Assembly: GCA_030765455.1 (NCBI GenBank)
Contig: JAVCCM010000103.1
Span: 62,001 to 126,000 of the forward strand
DNA from: Candidatus Electryonea clarkiae
GTDB lineage: Bacteria; Electryoneota; Electryoneia; Electryoneales; Electryoneaceae
Direction: 5' to 3'
Length of the DNA stretch: 64,000 nt
The position numbers and the translations under genes were made by a program. Shown piece after piece: positions 54,166-63,231 of the stretch; position 1 is the first letter of the stretch; every line of letters begins with the position of its first letter. The notes below the pieces were generated by a model that saw nothing but the letters and a program-made list of their open reading frames with translations, did not search any database and was not told the DNA's origin.

Positions 54166-54395
54166 TGTTGAGGAAACGGAAACTACTCATTCTTCTCGCA
54201 GTTCTCGGCGGTATTGCGGGATGGTTGTTCTGGCGATATGTTGGCTGTTTGAACGGATCATGCATGATTTGGTCAAATCCATGGATCGCAACCGCTTATG
54301 GTATATTAATTGGATACCTGGTAGGAGGGCTTTTCCCTCGAAAAGACTCCGAAAGAGATGAAACCGATACTGATGCCACAATTAAAGAGATGTGA
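54165..54395 (+). CDS. Small membrane protein, DUF6132-like
   Basis: 76 aa with an N-terminal basic stretch (RKRK), two hydrophobic segments (about 8-27 and 43-60) and the motif GCLNGSC between them, resembling the GC-x-S/N-G-x-C motif of DUF6132 proteins, which are often close to thioredoxin/rhodanese genes. A hydrophilic acidic tail follows. ATG at 54165 overlaps the anti-sigma stop (TGATG). The paired cysteines at the membrane boundary suggest redox or metal chemistry; no function is established. Confidence 0.72.
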   Translation: MLRKRKLLILLAVLGGIAGWLFWRYVGCLNGSCMIWSNPWIATAYGILIGYLVGGLFPRKDSERDETDTDATIKEM

Positions 54396-54451
54396 TTTTT
54401 TATAATCAGATTATATCTTGATTTTTAATTTATTTATTGAAAGAATTTAAC

Positions 54452-55051
54452 ATGATTAAGCAAAGCATTTACATATTATCGCTTATTGCACTTGTCATTA
54501 CAACTCTTATTGTTAGTGCAGGATGCAGCGAGAAGCAAAAAGTTGACGAGGTGGAAACAACAACACCTGCAAACAATCAGGAAAATTCAGTAATTGCTGT
54601 TGTCAGTCCCGAAGAAGCAGGTCTTCTTCCGGAAGAAAAAGCACAGCCAGCTCCTGAATGGGTTATGCCTGATCTCCAGGAAAAAGAGATTTTCTCATCA
54701 GAATTTCTTGGGAAAGTAGTAATACTTGATTTCTGGGATACCTGGTGTCCGCCCTGCCGTAAGGAAATTCCTGGATTTGTGGAATTGCAGGATAAATACA
54801 GTGATAAAGGTCTAGTTGTCATAGGTGCAGCGTTTGGACGCGAAGGTGGTGATAAAGTGAGAGCATTCGCTAAAAAATACAAGATCAACTATCCCACCAC
54901 GTTTGCAACACCAAAAGTTATGCAGATGTTTGGTGGAATACAGAGCATTCCAACGACCTTCATCATTGACAGAAAAGGGCTTGTCAGGGGGATGCATGTT
55001 GGATACGTGAAAAAAGAAGTATTTGAGAAAGAAATCTTGGCGCTTTTATAG
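54452..55051 (+). CDS. TlpA/ResA-like thioredoxin lipoprotein
   Basis: 199 aa: lipobox VSAGC (mature Cys22), about 55 residues of linker, then a thioredoxin fold with the redox pair WCPPC (WDTWCPPCRKEIPGF) and cis-Pro in IQSIPTTFIID. Members reduce periplasmic disulfides, for example in cytochrome c maturation. I chose ATG 54452; a TTG 15 bases upstream lacks support. Same direction as the sigma operon, 56 bases after the DUF6132-like gene, and followed by a strong hairpin, so it is probably the last gene of the unit. Confidence 0.9.
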   Translation: MIKQSIYILSLIALVITTLIVSAGCSEKQKVDEVETTTPANNQENSVIAVVSPEEAGLLPEEKAQPAPEWVMPDLQEKEIFSSEFLGKVVILDFWDTWCPPCRKEIPGFVELQDKYSDKGLVVIGAAFGREGGDKVRAFAKKYKINYPTTFATPKVMQMFGGIQSIPTTFIIDRKGLVRGMHVGYVKKEVFEKEILALL

Positions 55052-55081
55052 AAAGTGAATTATTAATATTCGGTTGTGCAT

Positions 55082-55120
55082 CATAAGAAAATCCATCTCG
55101 ATAAGATGGATTTTCTTATG
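55082..55120. terminator. Strong bidirectional terminator hairpin
   Basis: CATAAGAAAATCCATCT (55082-55098) and AGATGGATTTTCTTATG (55104-55120) are perfect 17-base arms with a five-base loop. A/T-rich bases at the ends of the arms provide T-rich tails in both directions. It follows the tlpA-like stop by about 30 bases. Confidence 0.85.
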
Positions 55121-55167
55121 TTCTATAGATTGCGAACGAATCGAAGAAATTATGTAAATTTTCTGTC

Positions 55168-55249
55168 GTCCCTGCGGGACTTGATAGCTGGTGCATTTAT
55201 ACTCCCAGGGCTTACGCCACTAGGCTACATGCTTCCGACCCTTCGGGTC
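55168..55249 (+). repeat. REP-like palindromic unit
   Basis: GTCCCTGCGGGAC (55168-55180) ... CAGGGCTTACGCC ... GGCTACATGCTTCC ... GACCCTTCGGGTC (55237-55249). The same order of words, in reverse orientation, is at 37873-37956, and a diverged relative at 38058-38137. These units resemble palindromic elements scattered in many FCB genomes. Confidence 0.82.
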
Positions 55250-55420
55250 TTTTGTGATGGGTATTGTCTAATCTATTCTTTGTAGATTTGTCTTATTTGT
55301 TCTCTGTAGAAGTTGCATTAATCTCGATTTTATCGTCCTATCATCCAAGTTGACACTTTTTGTATCAACCTACATTTGGATGGGATACCAAATTTCCGGT
55401 TTCAGATTTTTTATTAACCA

Positions 55421-56374
55421 TCAGATTGCCATTGCAAATCCCAATCGGTGTACCTGTCCGATAGCGCCCATAGACTGGAAGGCATAATCAAAATTCATTC
55501 TTTGCCAGTTTATTCCCAGTCCACCGGAAATGCCAGCGAAACTGTCACTTGCGCCTTCAACCCTGTAATCGATACCAAAAGAAGTATAACCAACGCGTAA
55601 CTTTAAGATGGGTGAAACAGTAAATTCACCGGACGCGGTTAAATATACATCCTCATTCTGTTCAAGATGAGATGCAGCGCTAAGTCTTAATGGTAGATGC
55701 TCCAATTTCTTTGAACCGCCGGCACGAATCGTCATTGGAATATCTTCGGATACTTCGTTATAAGCGCTTATTTGTGTACCGATATTGGATACTGTTGCTG
55801 CCAGGTCGATATCGCTTATTCCCGTCTCAAAGTATAGTCCGGCGTCAAATGCAACAGCGCTGGATTTGTAGGATTCGATTTTTCCACTGACGAATTTCCC
55901 TGCAGCACCCGCGGATAATCCTTTCACAATGGTTTTACCATATCCTGCGATCAACATAATTTCGTTTGCTGTAAACGTACCGTTCCGGGCAGCGTCCAGC
56001 GAAGCATATTCATCGAAACTGCCATAATTAAAATGGGAAATCGCGACACTGCCATAACCCTGCAATAGAGGACGACCATAGGCAGCCATTCCCGATGACA
56101 GATCAATTGGATGATCCCCGTACGCAATGGATGTTTTTTGAGTGCTGTTTGATGCGAGCCCGGCAGGATTGTTAAAGATCGCATCCAATCCTCCATACCA
56201 GCTCAGTGCTACCGGGTGTCCGCCCAGCGCTGAACCGCGGGGTGTAGGGTCAATACGCATCAGGTCAAAAACACCTGATCCAAAGGCTGAACCGGTAATA
56301 ATATTTGCAATTAAAAACACACAGAGAGCTGCGACTGCTCCTGGTCTAAGTTTCTTCAGAGTCTTCATATTCAT
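55421..56374 (-). CDS. PorV/PorQ-like outer-membrane beta-barrel protein
   Basis: 317 aa from ATG 56374 (after GGGAG). Signal peptide to about residue 33 (GSAFGSG), then a barrel with the family opening FDLMRIDPTPRGSALGG, NNPAGLAS, and the final strand VHRLGFAMAI ending in a hydrophobic residue. In type IX secretion PorV binds substrate and shuttles it; related proteins are general outer-membrane barrels, so the T9SS link is only suggestive (a T9SS-type substrate is encoded at 29171-31480). Overlaps the end of the upstream peptidase gene by 29 bases. Longer starts in the overlap lack a ribosome site. Confidence 0.84.
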   Translation of the reverse strand: MNMKTLKKLRPGAVAALCVFLIANIITGSAFGSGVFDLMRIDPTPRGSALGGHPVALSWYGGLDAIFNNPAGLASNSTQKTSIAYGDHPIDLSSGMAAYGRPLLQGYGSVAISHFNYGSFDEYASLDAARNGTFTANEIMLIAGYGKTIVKGLSAGAAGKFVSGKIESYKSSAVAFDAGLYFETGISDIDLAATVSNIGTQISAYNEVSEDIPMTIRAGGSKKLEHLPLRLSAASHLEQNEDVYLTASGEFTVSPILKLRVGYTSFGIDYRVEGASDSFAGISGGLGINWQRMNFDYAFQSMGAIGQVHRLGFAMAI

Positions 56375-57344
56375 GCCATTCTCCCGATGTTGAGTCCTCG
56401 TTCCAGTCGGGTGTTTGCCACCCATAAACATCTCCAGGGTTTTCGTGGTCATCGCCGCTGTGCAGATATCGTTTTCGACGATAAATTGTAATACCGCCTA
56501 CTACCATTACCAGCATCGAAGCGCTTCCCCAAAGAGCCAAATCGAGATCAAACCATTCTATAAGCATCCACCATTTATAACGTTTACGTAAACTTGTATG
56601 CCAGGCAATTTCTACCATATAAAAAGACTGCCCGGTTATTTCCTGAAATATTTTGTCTGGATTTTCATCGTTCTGATAACTTTTTACCAGGAGGGCAATA
56701 CTCTCCCAGCCGTATCGATCCACTAAAAAATCTACCATATCAATTGCTTGAAGATATGCAACACGTGCCTGTTCCGGCCCGAATTTCAAAACATCGTCAA
56801 TTTCATCCAGTGTAACTGTTTTCCGCAGAACAACGGCACGAGCAAGCGGAACCCGGTTCCTATAGAGTGTTTCACCGCTAAGATAGACAGCGAGTCCCTC
56901 AGATAGCCAGCGGGGAAGATGCGATTTACCGTCCAGCTCTGTTAACAGGTGTACCCCTTCATGCAATGCTGTAGTTTTAAACTGTCCTTTATTCTTCAAT
57001 AGTCGCGGAGACTTAAGCACTACGACTCTCTGACGAGGGAAAACCGCTCCGCCAGTCCACTCGGGCAATCCTCTGGTCAAATATTTGAATCGTGCTTCAT
57101 TGGGTGCGATAAACACTCGTACACCATCGGGAACTCTAACCTGTAGTTTATCTGCGAAATCTTCAAGAAAACTCCTGTACCATTCACCTAAGGCTTCCGA
57201 TGCATCATTGTCAGCCGCCTCATAGTAAATCAGGAAAGGTCCGTCCTGAGCTTCCAGCCATTCTCCCGGAGGCAGCTTTTCATAGGCAAATAAACTAAAA
57301 GCAGTAAAATAAAATAAAATAATAATAGATAGAAAAATTCGCAT
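56346..57344 (-). CDS. Membrane-anchored gluzincin peptidase (MA-like)
   Basis: 332 aa. Signal peptide (cleavage near FAYE, residue 20) and a peptidase-MA-type domain: zinc motif HEGVH (128-132) in TTALHEGVHLL and the third ligand Glu149 in WLSEGLAVYLSGE, with the usual NEARF and VDRYG blocks. One transmembrane segment (about 268-290) and a Tyr/Arg-rich then acidic tail follow. Probably a periplasmic or surface protease tethered at its C-terminus. The gene is coupled by overlap to the PorV-like gene. HEGVH, not a bare HExxH with an extra Ala, is normal for this group. Confidence 0.83.
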   Translation of the reverse strand: MRIFLSIIILFYFTAFSLFAYEKLPPGEWLEAQDGPFLIYYEAADNDASEALGEWYRSFLEDFADKLQVRVPDGVRVFIAPNEARFKYLTRGLPEWTGGAVFPRQRVVVLKSPRLLKNKGQFKTTALHEGVHLLTELDGKSHLPRWLSEGLAVYLSGETLYRNRVPLARAVVLRKTVTLDEIDDVLKFGPEQARVAYLQAIDMVDFLVDRYGWESIALLVKSYQNDENPDKIFQEITGQSFYMVEIAWHTSLRKRYKWWMLIEWFDLDLALWGSASMLVMVVGGITIYRRKRYLHSGDDHENPGDVYGWQTPDWNEDSTSGEWHEYEDSEET

Positions 57345-57414
57345 AATTTTCAGTATTTGTATAGATATAGGGGACTATTCTTTATTCATATATATTGTAT
57401 CGCAAAGATTCCCA

Positions 57415-59880
57415 TTATGCCACCGTTACAGGGTCAATATCAACTATCCAGGAAACTTTTGGTGGAATTTCAATTGCCTGACTTACTTTCCTGATCGCAG
57501 TCCGGAGTTTTATCCCCGATGGATCGTCTCCACGCTTGGTACGTACTATAATTCTACTTCGAAACTTTCGTTTAACCCTCTTTATCATTGCAGGAGCAGG
57601 ACCAATAATGATTATCGGTTTTCCAATATTGCGAAATGCTGAAGCTGCTATGTCTGCGTATTCTGTAACTTTTTCTTCATCCTCAGACGCCAGGGTGATT
57701 ACCGCCATTCTTGCGAAAGGCGGATAATAAAATGAATTCCTGAATTCCAATTCACGTTGAAGAAAACCATCAATATCAGGTTCTGCAAGTGATTGAAACA
57801 ACGCATGTTCCGGATCGAGAGTCTGAATGACTACCACTCCCGGATTTTTGCCTCTTCCGGCTCTGCCCGCCGCCTGAACCAGGAGACGAAATGTACGTTC
57901 GGAAGCGCGAAAATCAGGTTGGAAAAGAACAGGATCGGCATTTATTACTCCCACAAGAGTAACATGACCGAAATCATGTCCCTTGGCAACCATCTGCGTT
58001 CCGACCAGTAATTGTGTATCGCCTGAAGCGAATGATCTGAGGATTTCCTTGTAAACACCTGCTTTTTTCGTAGCATCGCTATCCATACGCATAGGAGACA
58101 ATTGTGGAAAACGTCTCTGGATTTCCTCTTCGATTCTCTGGGTTCCGGCTCCCTTTGCTGAGAGTTTGGTTGAGTCACATGATTCACAGGTAGCAGGTAC
58201 CGATCTGGAAAAACCACAAAGATGACACCTCAAACGCCCTGTTTCAGTTCCATAGTGGAGCGTCAATGAGATTGCGCAATCAGGACACATTATGCGTTCA
58301 CCGCAATCTCGGCAGACGAGTACCGGCGAATAACCACGACGTGAAATCAATAACACTATCCCCTCATCCAGCTCCAGCCGCGATTCAATCTCGCGTGTCA
58401 ACTCTGAACCTATATAAGGAGCAGCTCCGCTTTCACGTCTTCGATCAGCAATTTTTATCAGGGGCCAGCCTGCTCCAAATCGTTTGGATAAGGTGAGCCG
58501 CTTAATATCCCCGGTTTTGGTTAGACGGATGCTTTCAAGGCTTGGGGTTCCTGAACAAAGCAGAACTCGCGCGCCATTTTGTTTCGCCCGAACCATCGCT
58601 GTTTCCCTGGCGTTATATCTCGGAGGGGGATCTGACTGTTTGAATGATTCTTCGTGCTCTTCATCTACAACAATGAGTCCGAGATTTTCCATAGGGGCAA
58701 ATACAGCCGAACGGGGTCCAATAATTACTTTGGCGCTGCCGTTTCTTACATGTCTCCAGGCAGCTAATCGTTCTGTCTGGCTTAAACCTGAATGCAACAC
58801 AGCTACGTTTGAACTGATCTCTTTTTTGATTCGTGAAACTACCTGGGGTGTTAATGAGATTTCCGGTACTAAAAGGATAACTCCGCGTTCTTGCTCAATT
58901 TCATGTTTGATTATTTCAGTATAAACTCTTGTTTTTCCACTGCCGGGAGGACCGGTGAGTAGGAAAGAATGATATCCACCTGAAACTGAAGATTCGATAA
59001 CAGAATTCACGGCGAGATCCTGCTCATCTGTCAGCTTATGGACTTCATCAGTTTCGCGGGGATCAAAACCATCAATTTTCAGCTTTTTTGGAACATGTTC
59101 AGTTGTAACATAACCTTCTTGAATCAATGGTTTCAGGATGTGGCGTTCAACCCGGGCAGTTTTTCTTAAAACTCCCCAATCCAATTCACCGCCAGCCCTG
59201 TATAAGTGTTCGAGTAACCTGATTCGAGCTTTTAATCTTGAAGGAATTACATCTATATCAGCATCCGGATTCAGCTTGATTATTTCAACCGTGTGTGATT
59301 TTCCTAAATTTATTCCGGCTTTTTCAGTGATTGAGACAAGTTCATGCGATTCTAATATTTTAAGATTTCCGGTTAATCCTTTTCGCCCATACAGGGAAGC
59401 GATTTTATTTATGGAGCCGTTCCTGATTCCGGCAACGATTCTTGCCAATTTCAGGAGTGCCTTTGATTTGAGGATTTCATGATTCCATTCGCCCTCAAAT
59501 TCAGATCCAATCCATCTCACATTCAGTTTAGGCGCAGCAATCAAACCGGGAGGCAGGGCAGCTCTTAAAGCATCAATCCAGTCACAAATGTAGTACTCGG
59601 CGATCCAACGGGTTAATCGAAGAATATCAGGCGGGATTAGAGCAAAATCATCCAGAACGTCAGTAATATTCCTTATGACAAAGTTTTTATCTGTTTCCTT
59701 GGTAAATGGCGAATCGGTGTTCTGTTCAACGATAATGCCAATTGTATTAGTTTTACCGAGGGGAACGCTGACGCGCCTCCCGGTAAAGTCAGTTTTTCCG
59801 GGAAGCGCTCCCATCCCATAAGTGAGAACATTGCCGCCACCCTGAACGACGGCTACCCGGCAAAGCATCGGATTCGTCAT
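57415..59880 (-). CDS. priA: Primosomal replication protein N' (helicase PriA)
   Basis: 821 aa. 3'-5' helicase that restarts stalled forks. N-terminal 3'-DNA-binding domain, then Walker A GPPGSGKT (near 310), DEEH (near 405), and the four-pair cysteine zinc region CRDC ... CPDC ... CHLC ... CESC (about 520-575), followed by TQMVAKGHDF and QAAGRAGR. The start overlaps the der stop (ATGA). Confidence 0.96.
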   Translation of the reverse strand: MTNPMLCRVAVVQGGGNVLTYGMGALPGKTDFTGRRVSVPLGKTNTIGIIVEQNTDSPFTKETDKNFVIRNITDVLDDFALIPPDILRLTRWIAEYYICDWIDALRAALPPGLIAAPKLNVRWIGSEFEGEWNHEILKSKALLKLARIVAGIRNGSINKIASLYGRKGLTGNLKILESHELVSITEKAGINLGKSHTVEIIKLNPDADIDVIPSRLKARIRLLEHLYRAGGELDWGVLRKTARVERHILKPLIQEGYVTTEHVPKKLKIDGFDPRETDEVHKLTDEQDLAVNSVIESSVSGGYHSFLLTGPPGSGKTRVYTEIIKHEIEQERGVILLVPEISLTPQVVSRIKKEISSNVAVLHSGLSQTERLAAWRHVRNGSAKVIIGPRSAVFAPMENLGLIVVDEEHEESFKQSDPPPRYNARETAMVRAKQNGARVLLCSGTPSLESIRLTKTGDIKRLTLSKRFGAGWPLIKIADRRRESGAAPYIGSELTREIESRLELDEGIVLLISRRGYSPVLVCRDCGERIMCPDCAISLTLHYGTETGRLRCHLCGFSRSVPATCESCDSTKLSAKGAGTQRIEEEIQRRFPQLSPMRMDSDATKKAGVYKEILRSFASGDTQLLVGTQMVAKGHDFGHVTLVGVINADPVLFQPDFRASERTFRLLVQAAGRAGRGKNPGVVVIQTLDPEHALFQSLAEPDIDGFLQRELEFRNSFYYPPFARMAVITLASEDEEKVTEYADIAASAFRNIGKPIIIIGPAPAMIKRVKRKFRSRIIVRTKRGDDPSGIKLRTAIRKVSQAIEIPPKVSWIVDIDPVTVA

Positions 59881-61190
59881 TTTTTTCGGAATGTTACACG
59901 AATTGGCACGCCTTCAAAACCGAATTCCTCGCGTATGCAGCGTTCAAGAAAACGCTTATATGCCTCGGGCATCAGGTTGGCGTAGTTCATAAAAACTGCA
60001 AAACGTGGAGGATTAGTTGCGACCTGGCTGGTATATTTTATCTTCAACCATTTTCCTTTTACAGAAGGTGGAGGTTTATACTCGATGATACGTTGAATGA
60101 ACTGATTAAGATTTGCTGTGGAAATGCGATTGCCTCTCTGTTCATGGACTTTCATAGCTGTATCAAGGACATTACGCGCTCTTTGTCCGGTCAGAGCTGA
60201 AATAAACACTACGGGAACAAAGGACAGGTCAGGCAGTTGAAGACGTAACTCTTTTTCAAACTCAATTAAAGTGCGACTATCCTTTTCGATGAGATCCCAT
60301 TTGTTTATTACTGCTATAAGCCCTTTTCCCTTGTTTCTTACATCATCTAATAAACGCCGGTCGTACTGAGTGAGACCATCAGCCGCGTCAATCAACACTG
60401 CAGCAACATCGCTCCTGTTGATTGCACGGATTGTACGCAAAGCAGTATAGTATTCGAGCGATTCTTTGTATAATTCACGTGATCGTTTTAACCCGGCGGT
60501 ATCGATAAGACGAATAGATTTTCCCTGGTAGCGCATTAAATGATCGACAGCATCCCTAGTAGTGCCGGGCTTTTCGGAAACGATTTGACGCTCCGAACCA
60601 ATCAGTCGGTTGAGAAGAGATGATTTTCCAACGTTCGGGCGTCCAATCAGCGCCAGCCGAACCTCGTCTGCATCAGTTTCAGGATCAAGTGATTCCGGAA
60701 GGTCTTCCACTACGAAATCGAGGAGGTCGCCAGTATTCATTCCGCTTATGCCGCTGACCGGAACCGGCTCGCCAAGACCAAGATTATAAAAGTCGAGTGC
60801 GGCTGTTTCATGTTGCGGGGTATCAATCTTGGTGACCGCAAGAACAGTGGAGAGACCGGACCGCTGTGCAAGGCGGGCTACCTGCATATCACCCTCCAAA
60901 GAACCGACCTGTCCATCAACGACAACGATTAATTTATCCGCTTCAAGGATAGCGACTTCAGCCGCTTTGGATACCAGTTTCTCGATATCTTTAGCTGCTC
61001 GACCTACCAGCCCGCCGGTATCTACCAGTGTGAATTTATATCCGTTCCATTCCATGTCCTGGCTGATACGGTCACGTGTCACACCGGACTGGTCATCCTC
61101 GATAGCTACCCGTCTTTTTATCAACCGGTTAAATAATGTGGATTTCCCGACGTTCGGACGACCGACAATTGCTACTATTGGTTTGCTCAT
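59877..61190 (-). CDS. der: GTPase Der (EngA)
   Basis: 437 aa double-Era GTPase needed for 50S ribosome assembly. First P-loop GRPNVGKSTLFN (8-19), second GRPNVGKSSLLN near 180, each followed by DTGG/DTAG, NKxD-type motifs (TKID and NKWD), and a C-terminal KH-like domain ending RVTFRKK. Upstream of priA on the same strand with a four-base overlap; the 5' side faces the palindrome cluster at 61.3 kb. Confidence 0.97.
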   Translation of the reverse strand: MSKPIVAIVGRPNVGKSTLFNRLIKRRVAIEDDQSGVTRDRISQDMEWNGYKFTLVDTGGLVGRAAKDIEKLVSKAAEVAILEADKLIVVVDGQVGSLEGDMQVARLAQRSGLSTVLAVTKIDTPQHETAALDFYNLGLGEPVPVSGISGMNTGDLLDFVVEDLPESLDPETDADEVRLALIGRPNVGKSSLLNRLIGSERQIVSEKPGTTRDAVDHLMRYQGKSIRLIDTAGLKRSRELYKESLEYYTALRTIRAINRSDVAAVLIDAADGLTQYDRRLLDDVRNKGKGLIAVINKWDLIEKDSRTLIEFEKELRLQLPDLSFVPVVFISALTGQRARNVLDTAMKVHEQRGNRISTANLNQFIQRIIEYKPPPSVKGKWLKIKYTSQVATNPPRFAVFMNYANLMPEAYKRFLERCIREEFGFEGVPIRVTFRKK

Positions 61191-61319
61191 ATTAGTTTTT
61201 CTTAGTTGTAAAATGAAATTGAAAGAATGAAAATATCATTATATACTTTTCATCAGAGATTTACAATAATGCATAGTTCAAAGCAATCTAAAAAACGTGA
61301 TTGACCCATCCCTGAATAA

Positions 61320-61585
61320 TTTAATCCTTCCCCGAAGGGGATAGATTTCAATAGCCATGGGTGACACAACCCATGGTGACAATGATACTGCTTATAGACC
61401 CTGAAAGGGTCTGACAATAGGAACGTGAAAAGATAATGTGAAAGCCTTGTTCATAGTAAGTGCAGCACAATATCAGTATAGATTGTTGTCCAACCCCATT
61501 CAGGGTTGGTTATTTTTTAATCTCAGTCCCACAGGTTTAAACCTGTGGCTATTCATATTATTCCCTTCCAGGGAATTGAATCAAA
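61320..61585. repeat. Cluster of unlike short palindromes
   Basis: Listed left to right: CCATGGGT-GACACA-ACCCATGG (61357-61378), TAGACCC-TGAAA-GGGTCT (about 61395-61411), CCAACCCCATTCAGGGTTGG (61491-61510), CCACAGGTTTAAACCTGTGG (61530-61549) and TTCCCTTCCAGGGAA (61563-61577). Two carry the 'aatagcc...ggctatt' flanks seen in FCB palindromic repeats. No gene is present; this lies between der and hicA. Confidence 0.7.
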
Positions 61586-61687
61586 ATTTACAGCTACAAA
61601 GATACAACAAAATTACAACTTGTCCTTGAAATATCAGGATATAACAGAGGCTTGTAAATTAATCGTTACCTGATTATCTTATAATAT

Positions 61688-61873
61688 ATGAAAGTCAGGG
61701 AAGTTATCAAAATTCTGGAAAAAGATGGTTGGTATATTGTAAGGACTAAAGGTAGTCATCGTCAATATAAGCATCATATTAAGTATGGTTTAGTCACAAT
61801 TGCCGGAAATCCTGGCGATGACCTTGCTCTTGGTACCCTGAATAGCATCTTTAAACAAGCAGGTATGAAATGA
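61688..61873 (+). CDS. hicA: HicA-family mRNA interferase toxin
   Basis: 61-aa double-stranded-RNA-binding-like toxin. Residues REVIKILEKDGW and TKGSHRQYKH with the catalytic His of the GSH motif, then the strand LVTIAGNPGDDLALGTLNSI, all match HicA. No ribosome site stands in front of the ATG; an AT-rich TATAAT-like box touches the start codon. Followed by hicB with a four-base overlap, toxin first as in other hicAB operons. Probably a stress-linked translation inhibitor neutralised by HicB. Confidence 0.93.
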   Translation: MKVREVIKILEKDGWYIVRTKGSHRQYKHHIKYGLVTIAGNPGDDLALGTLNSIFKQAGMK

Positions 61874-62082
61874 AGTTCTTAGTAATTTACGAGGAAACAG
61901 ACACAGGATTTTCAGCATTCTCACCTGACCTCCCCGGATGTATTGCTACAGGCTCTTCCAGAGAAGAGGTTGAGCAAAATATGAAAACCGCACTGTCCAT
62001 GCATATTAAAGGTTTCCAAGATGAGGGTATGGAATTGCCCCAACCCAACAGTATCTCAACTTATCTTGAAGTCGCTTCCTGA
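61870..62082 (+). CDS. hicB: HicB-family antitoxin
   Basis: 70 aa with the partial RNase-H-like fold of HicB: FLVIYEETDTGFSAFSPDLPGC and GSSREEVEQNMKTALSMHIKG. There is no C-terminal DNA-binding helix (too short), so autoregulation by HicB alone is unlikely. Overlaps hicA by four bases. Confidence 0.92.
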   Translation: MKFLVIYEETDTGFSAFSPDLPGCIATGSSREEVEQNMKTALSMHIKGFQDEGMELPQPNSISTYLEVAS

Positions 62083-62092
62083 GTTGGAAAAG

Positions 62093-63079
62093 CTATTCTT
62101 TCTCCTTCAAAATTGTTTTACATAGGTACCACCATCCATCTCTTTGTGCCTGGAAGACTATCCCTGTTGAATATTTACGTGGATATGTCCAGATATAACT
62201 GCCGTCTCCAGAATAATCCAGAACTCTATCCCAAACAGCCTCATTAATTTCATCGCTATATGACCATCCGACTTTCCCGTCTTTTTCAACAAAAAAGAAC
62301 GGTTTATCGTTGATCAATGTATATCCATGAATTGAGTCATACCCGAGAAGGTCGCATAAATCAACTCCATTTTTGACAGTATGCCATCCTGCTTTTCTTG
62401 TTTCAGTTTTTGACTTTTTGTAAGTAATCACCCATACTGTTTTTTGGAATATCCCTCCCCAGAATCTAGTATAGCCTGGGAGATATGGTGCATATAGCAT
62501 TTTGAAGCTATAAACCAAAGCTCCATTGCGATGCAATTCATGCAATAGTTCTTCAGTCTTCCCGGCAGATTCAATCTTAGAGGTGTCTTGATTACTTTCA
62601 ATGATATGTAGAGACCATATCGCACCATCCGTTCCCTCATACTCCCAACCATTTATGCTACCTTCACTAGACGAAGCCCCGAATAGCCTGCCTATTTCAT
62701 CTTGATCTTTTCTTTCATATGGCCATCTTGGACCAAGCAATTCTACTGTGACGTGTGGATGTATTTTGTCCAATGAATCTGATTTTAATTCAAATATTTC
62801 AGTAATTTTTTGATCTGCTGGATCTGGACCATCAAGTGATCCACGATCTTTAAATAGTGGGTATTCATAGATTTCAAGTTGATATTCGCCATGTGTATTA
62901 TCTTGGTTTTCCTCTGTCACTGGAGTCGTTACGTTCTGCTGAATATCTGGCTGGAAGTTTGATGTATCTGGATTTGAAGGCTCTTTTAATTCTTTTAATA
63001 TTTTGTTTTGATTTGTTTTAAAACCTGTGAGAAAGAGAATATTTAAGAGTAAAATTAGGGTGATAAAAACCCGATTCAT
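62093..63079 (-). CDS. Exported protein of unknown function
   Basis: 328 aa from ATG 63079, which has GGAGG eight bases upstream (the ATG 15 bases earlier overlaps that site). Signal peptide (cleavage near LTGFKT), an Asn/Pro/Thr-rich linker of about 60 residues, then a globular part with many Trp/Tyr residues (HPHVTVELLGPRWPYERKD; GYTRFWGGIFQKTVWV; WDRVLDYSGDGSYIWTYPRK). No family recognised. Convergent with hicB; a possible cargo or host-derived gene cannot be argued from the sequence. Confidence 0.6.
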   Translation of the reverse strand: MNRVFITLILLLNILFLTGFKTNQNKILKELKEPSNPDTSNFQPDIQQNVTTPVTEENQDNTHGEYQLEIYEYPLFKDRGSLDGPDPADQKITEIFELKSDSLDKIHPHVTVELLGPRWPYERKDQDEIGRLFGASSSEGSINGWEYEGTDGAIWSLHIIESNQDTSKIESAGKTEELLHELHRNGALVYSFKMLYAPYLPGYTRFWGGIFQKTVWVITYKKSKTETRKAGWHTVKNGVDLCDLLGYDSIHGYTLINDKPFFFVEKDGKVGWSYSDEINEAVWDRVLDYSGDGSYIWTYPRKYSTGIVFQAQRDGWWYLCKTILKEKE

Positions 63080-63159
63080 CGCTATATCCTCCATTTATAA
63101 TTAGATATTCAGCATTTAACCAGAGAAATTGTTTTACAATGGAAAGATCAGATTAGTCG

Positions 63160-63231
63160 GGCGGCGGACGAGGATTGAACTCGCAACCCCCAGCTTGGGA
63201 AGCTGGTGCGCTACCATTGCGCCACCGCCGC
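63160..63231 (-). tRNA. tRNA-Gly (anticodon CCC)
   Basis: On the minus strand a cloverleaf fits: acceptor GCGGCGG/CCGCCGC, D stem GCGC/GCGC, anticodon stem CCAGC/GCTGG around loop TTCCCAA (anticodon CCC, codon GGG), and T stem GCGAG/CTCGT around TTCAATC. 3' CCA is not encoded and the base after the acceptor is C, unusual for glycine tRNAs. Confidence 0.92.

Noticed and set aside
61652..61687. Standard sigma-70 promoter for hicAB
   Set aside because: TATAAT is present at 61680 but no -35 sequence is found at 16-18 bases; the nearest TTGTAA is 22 bases away.
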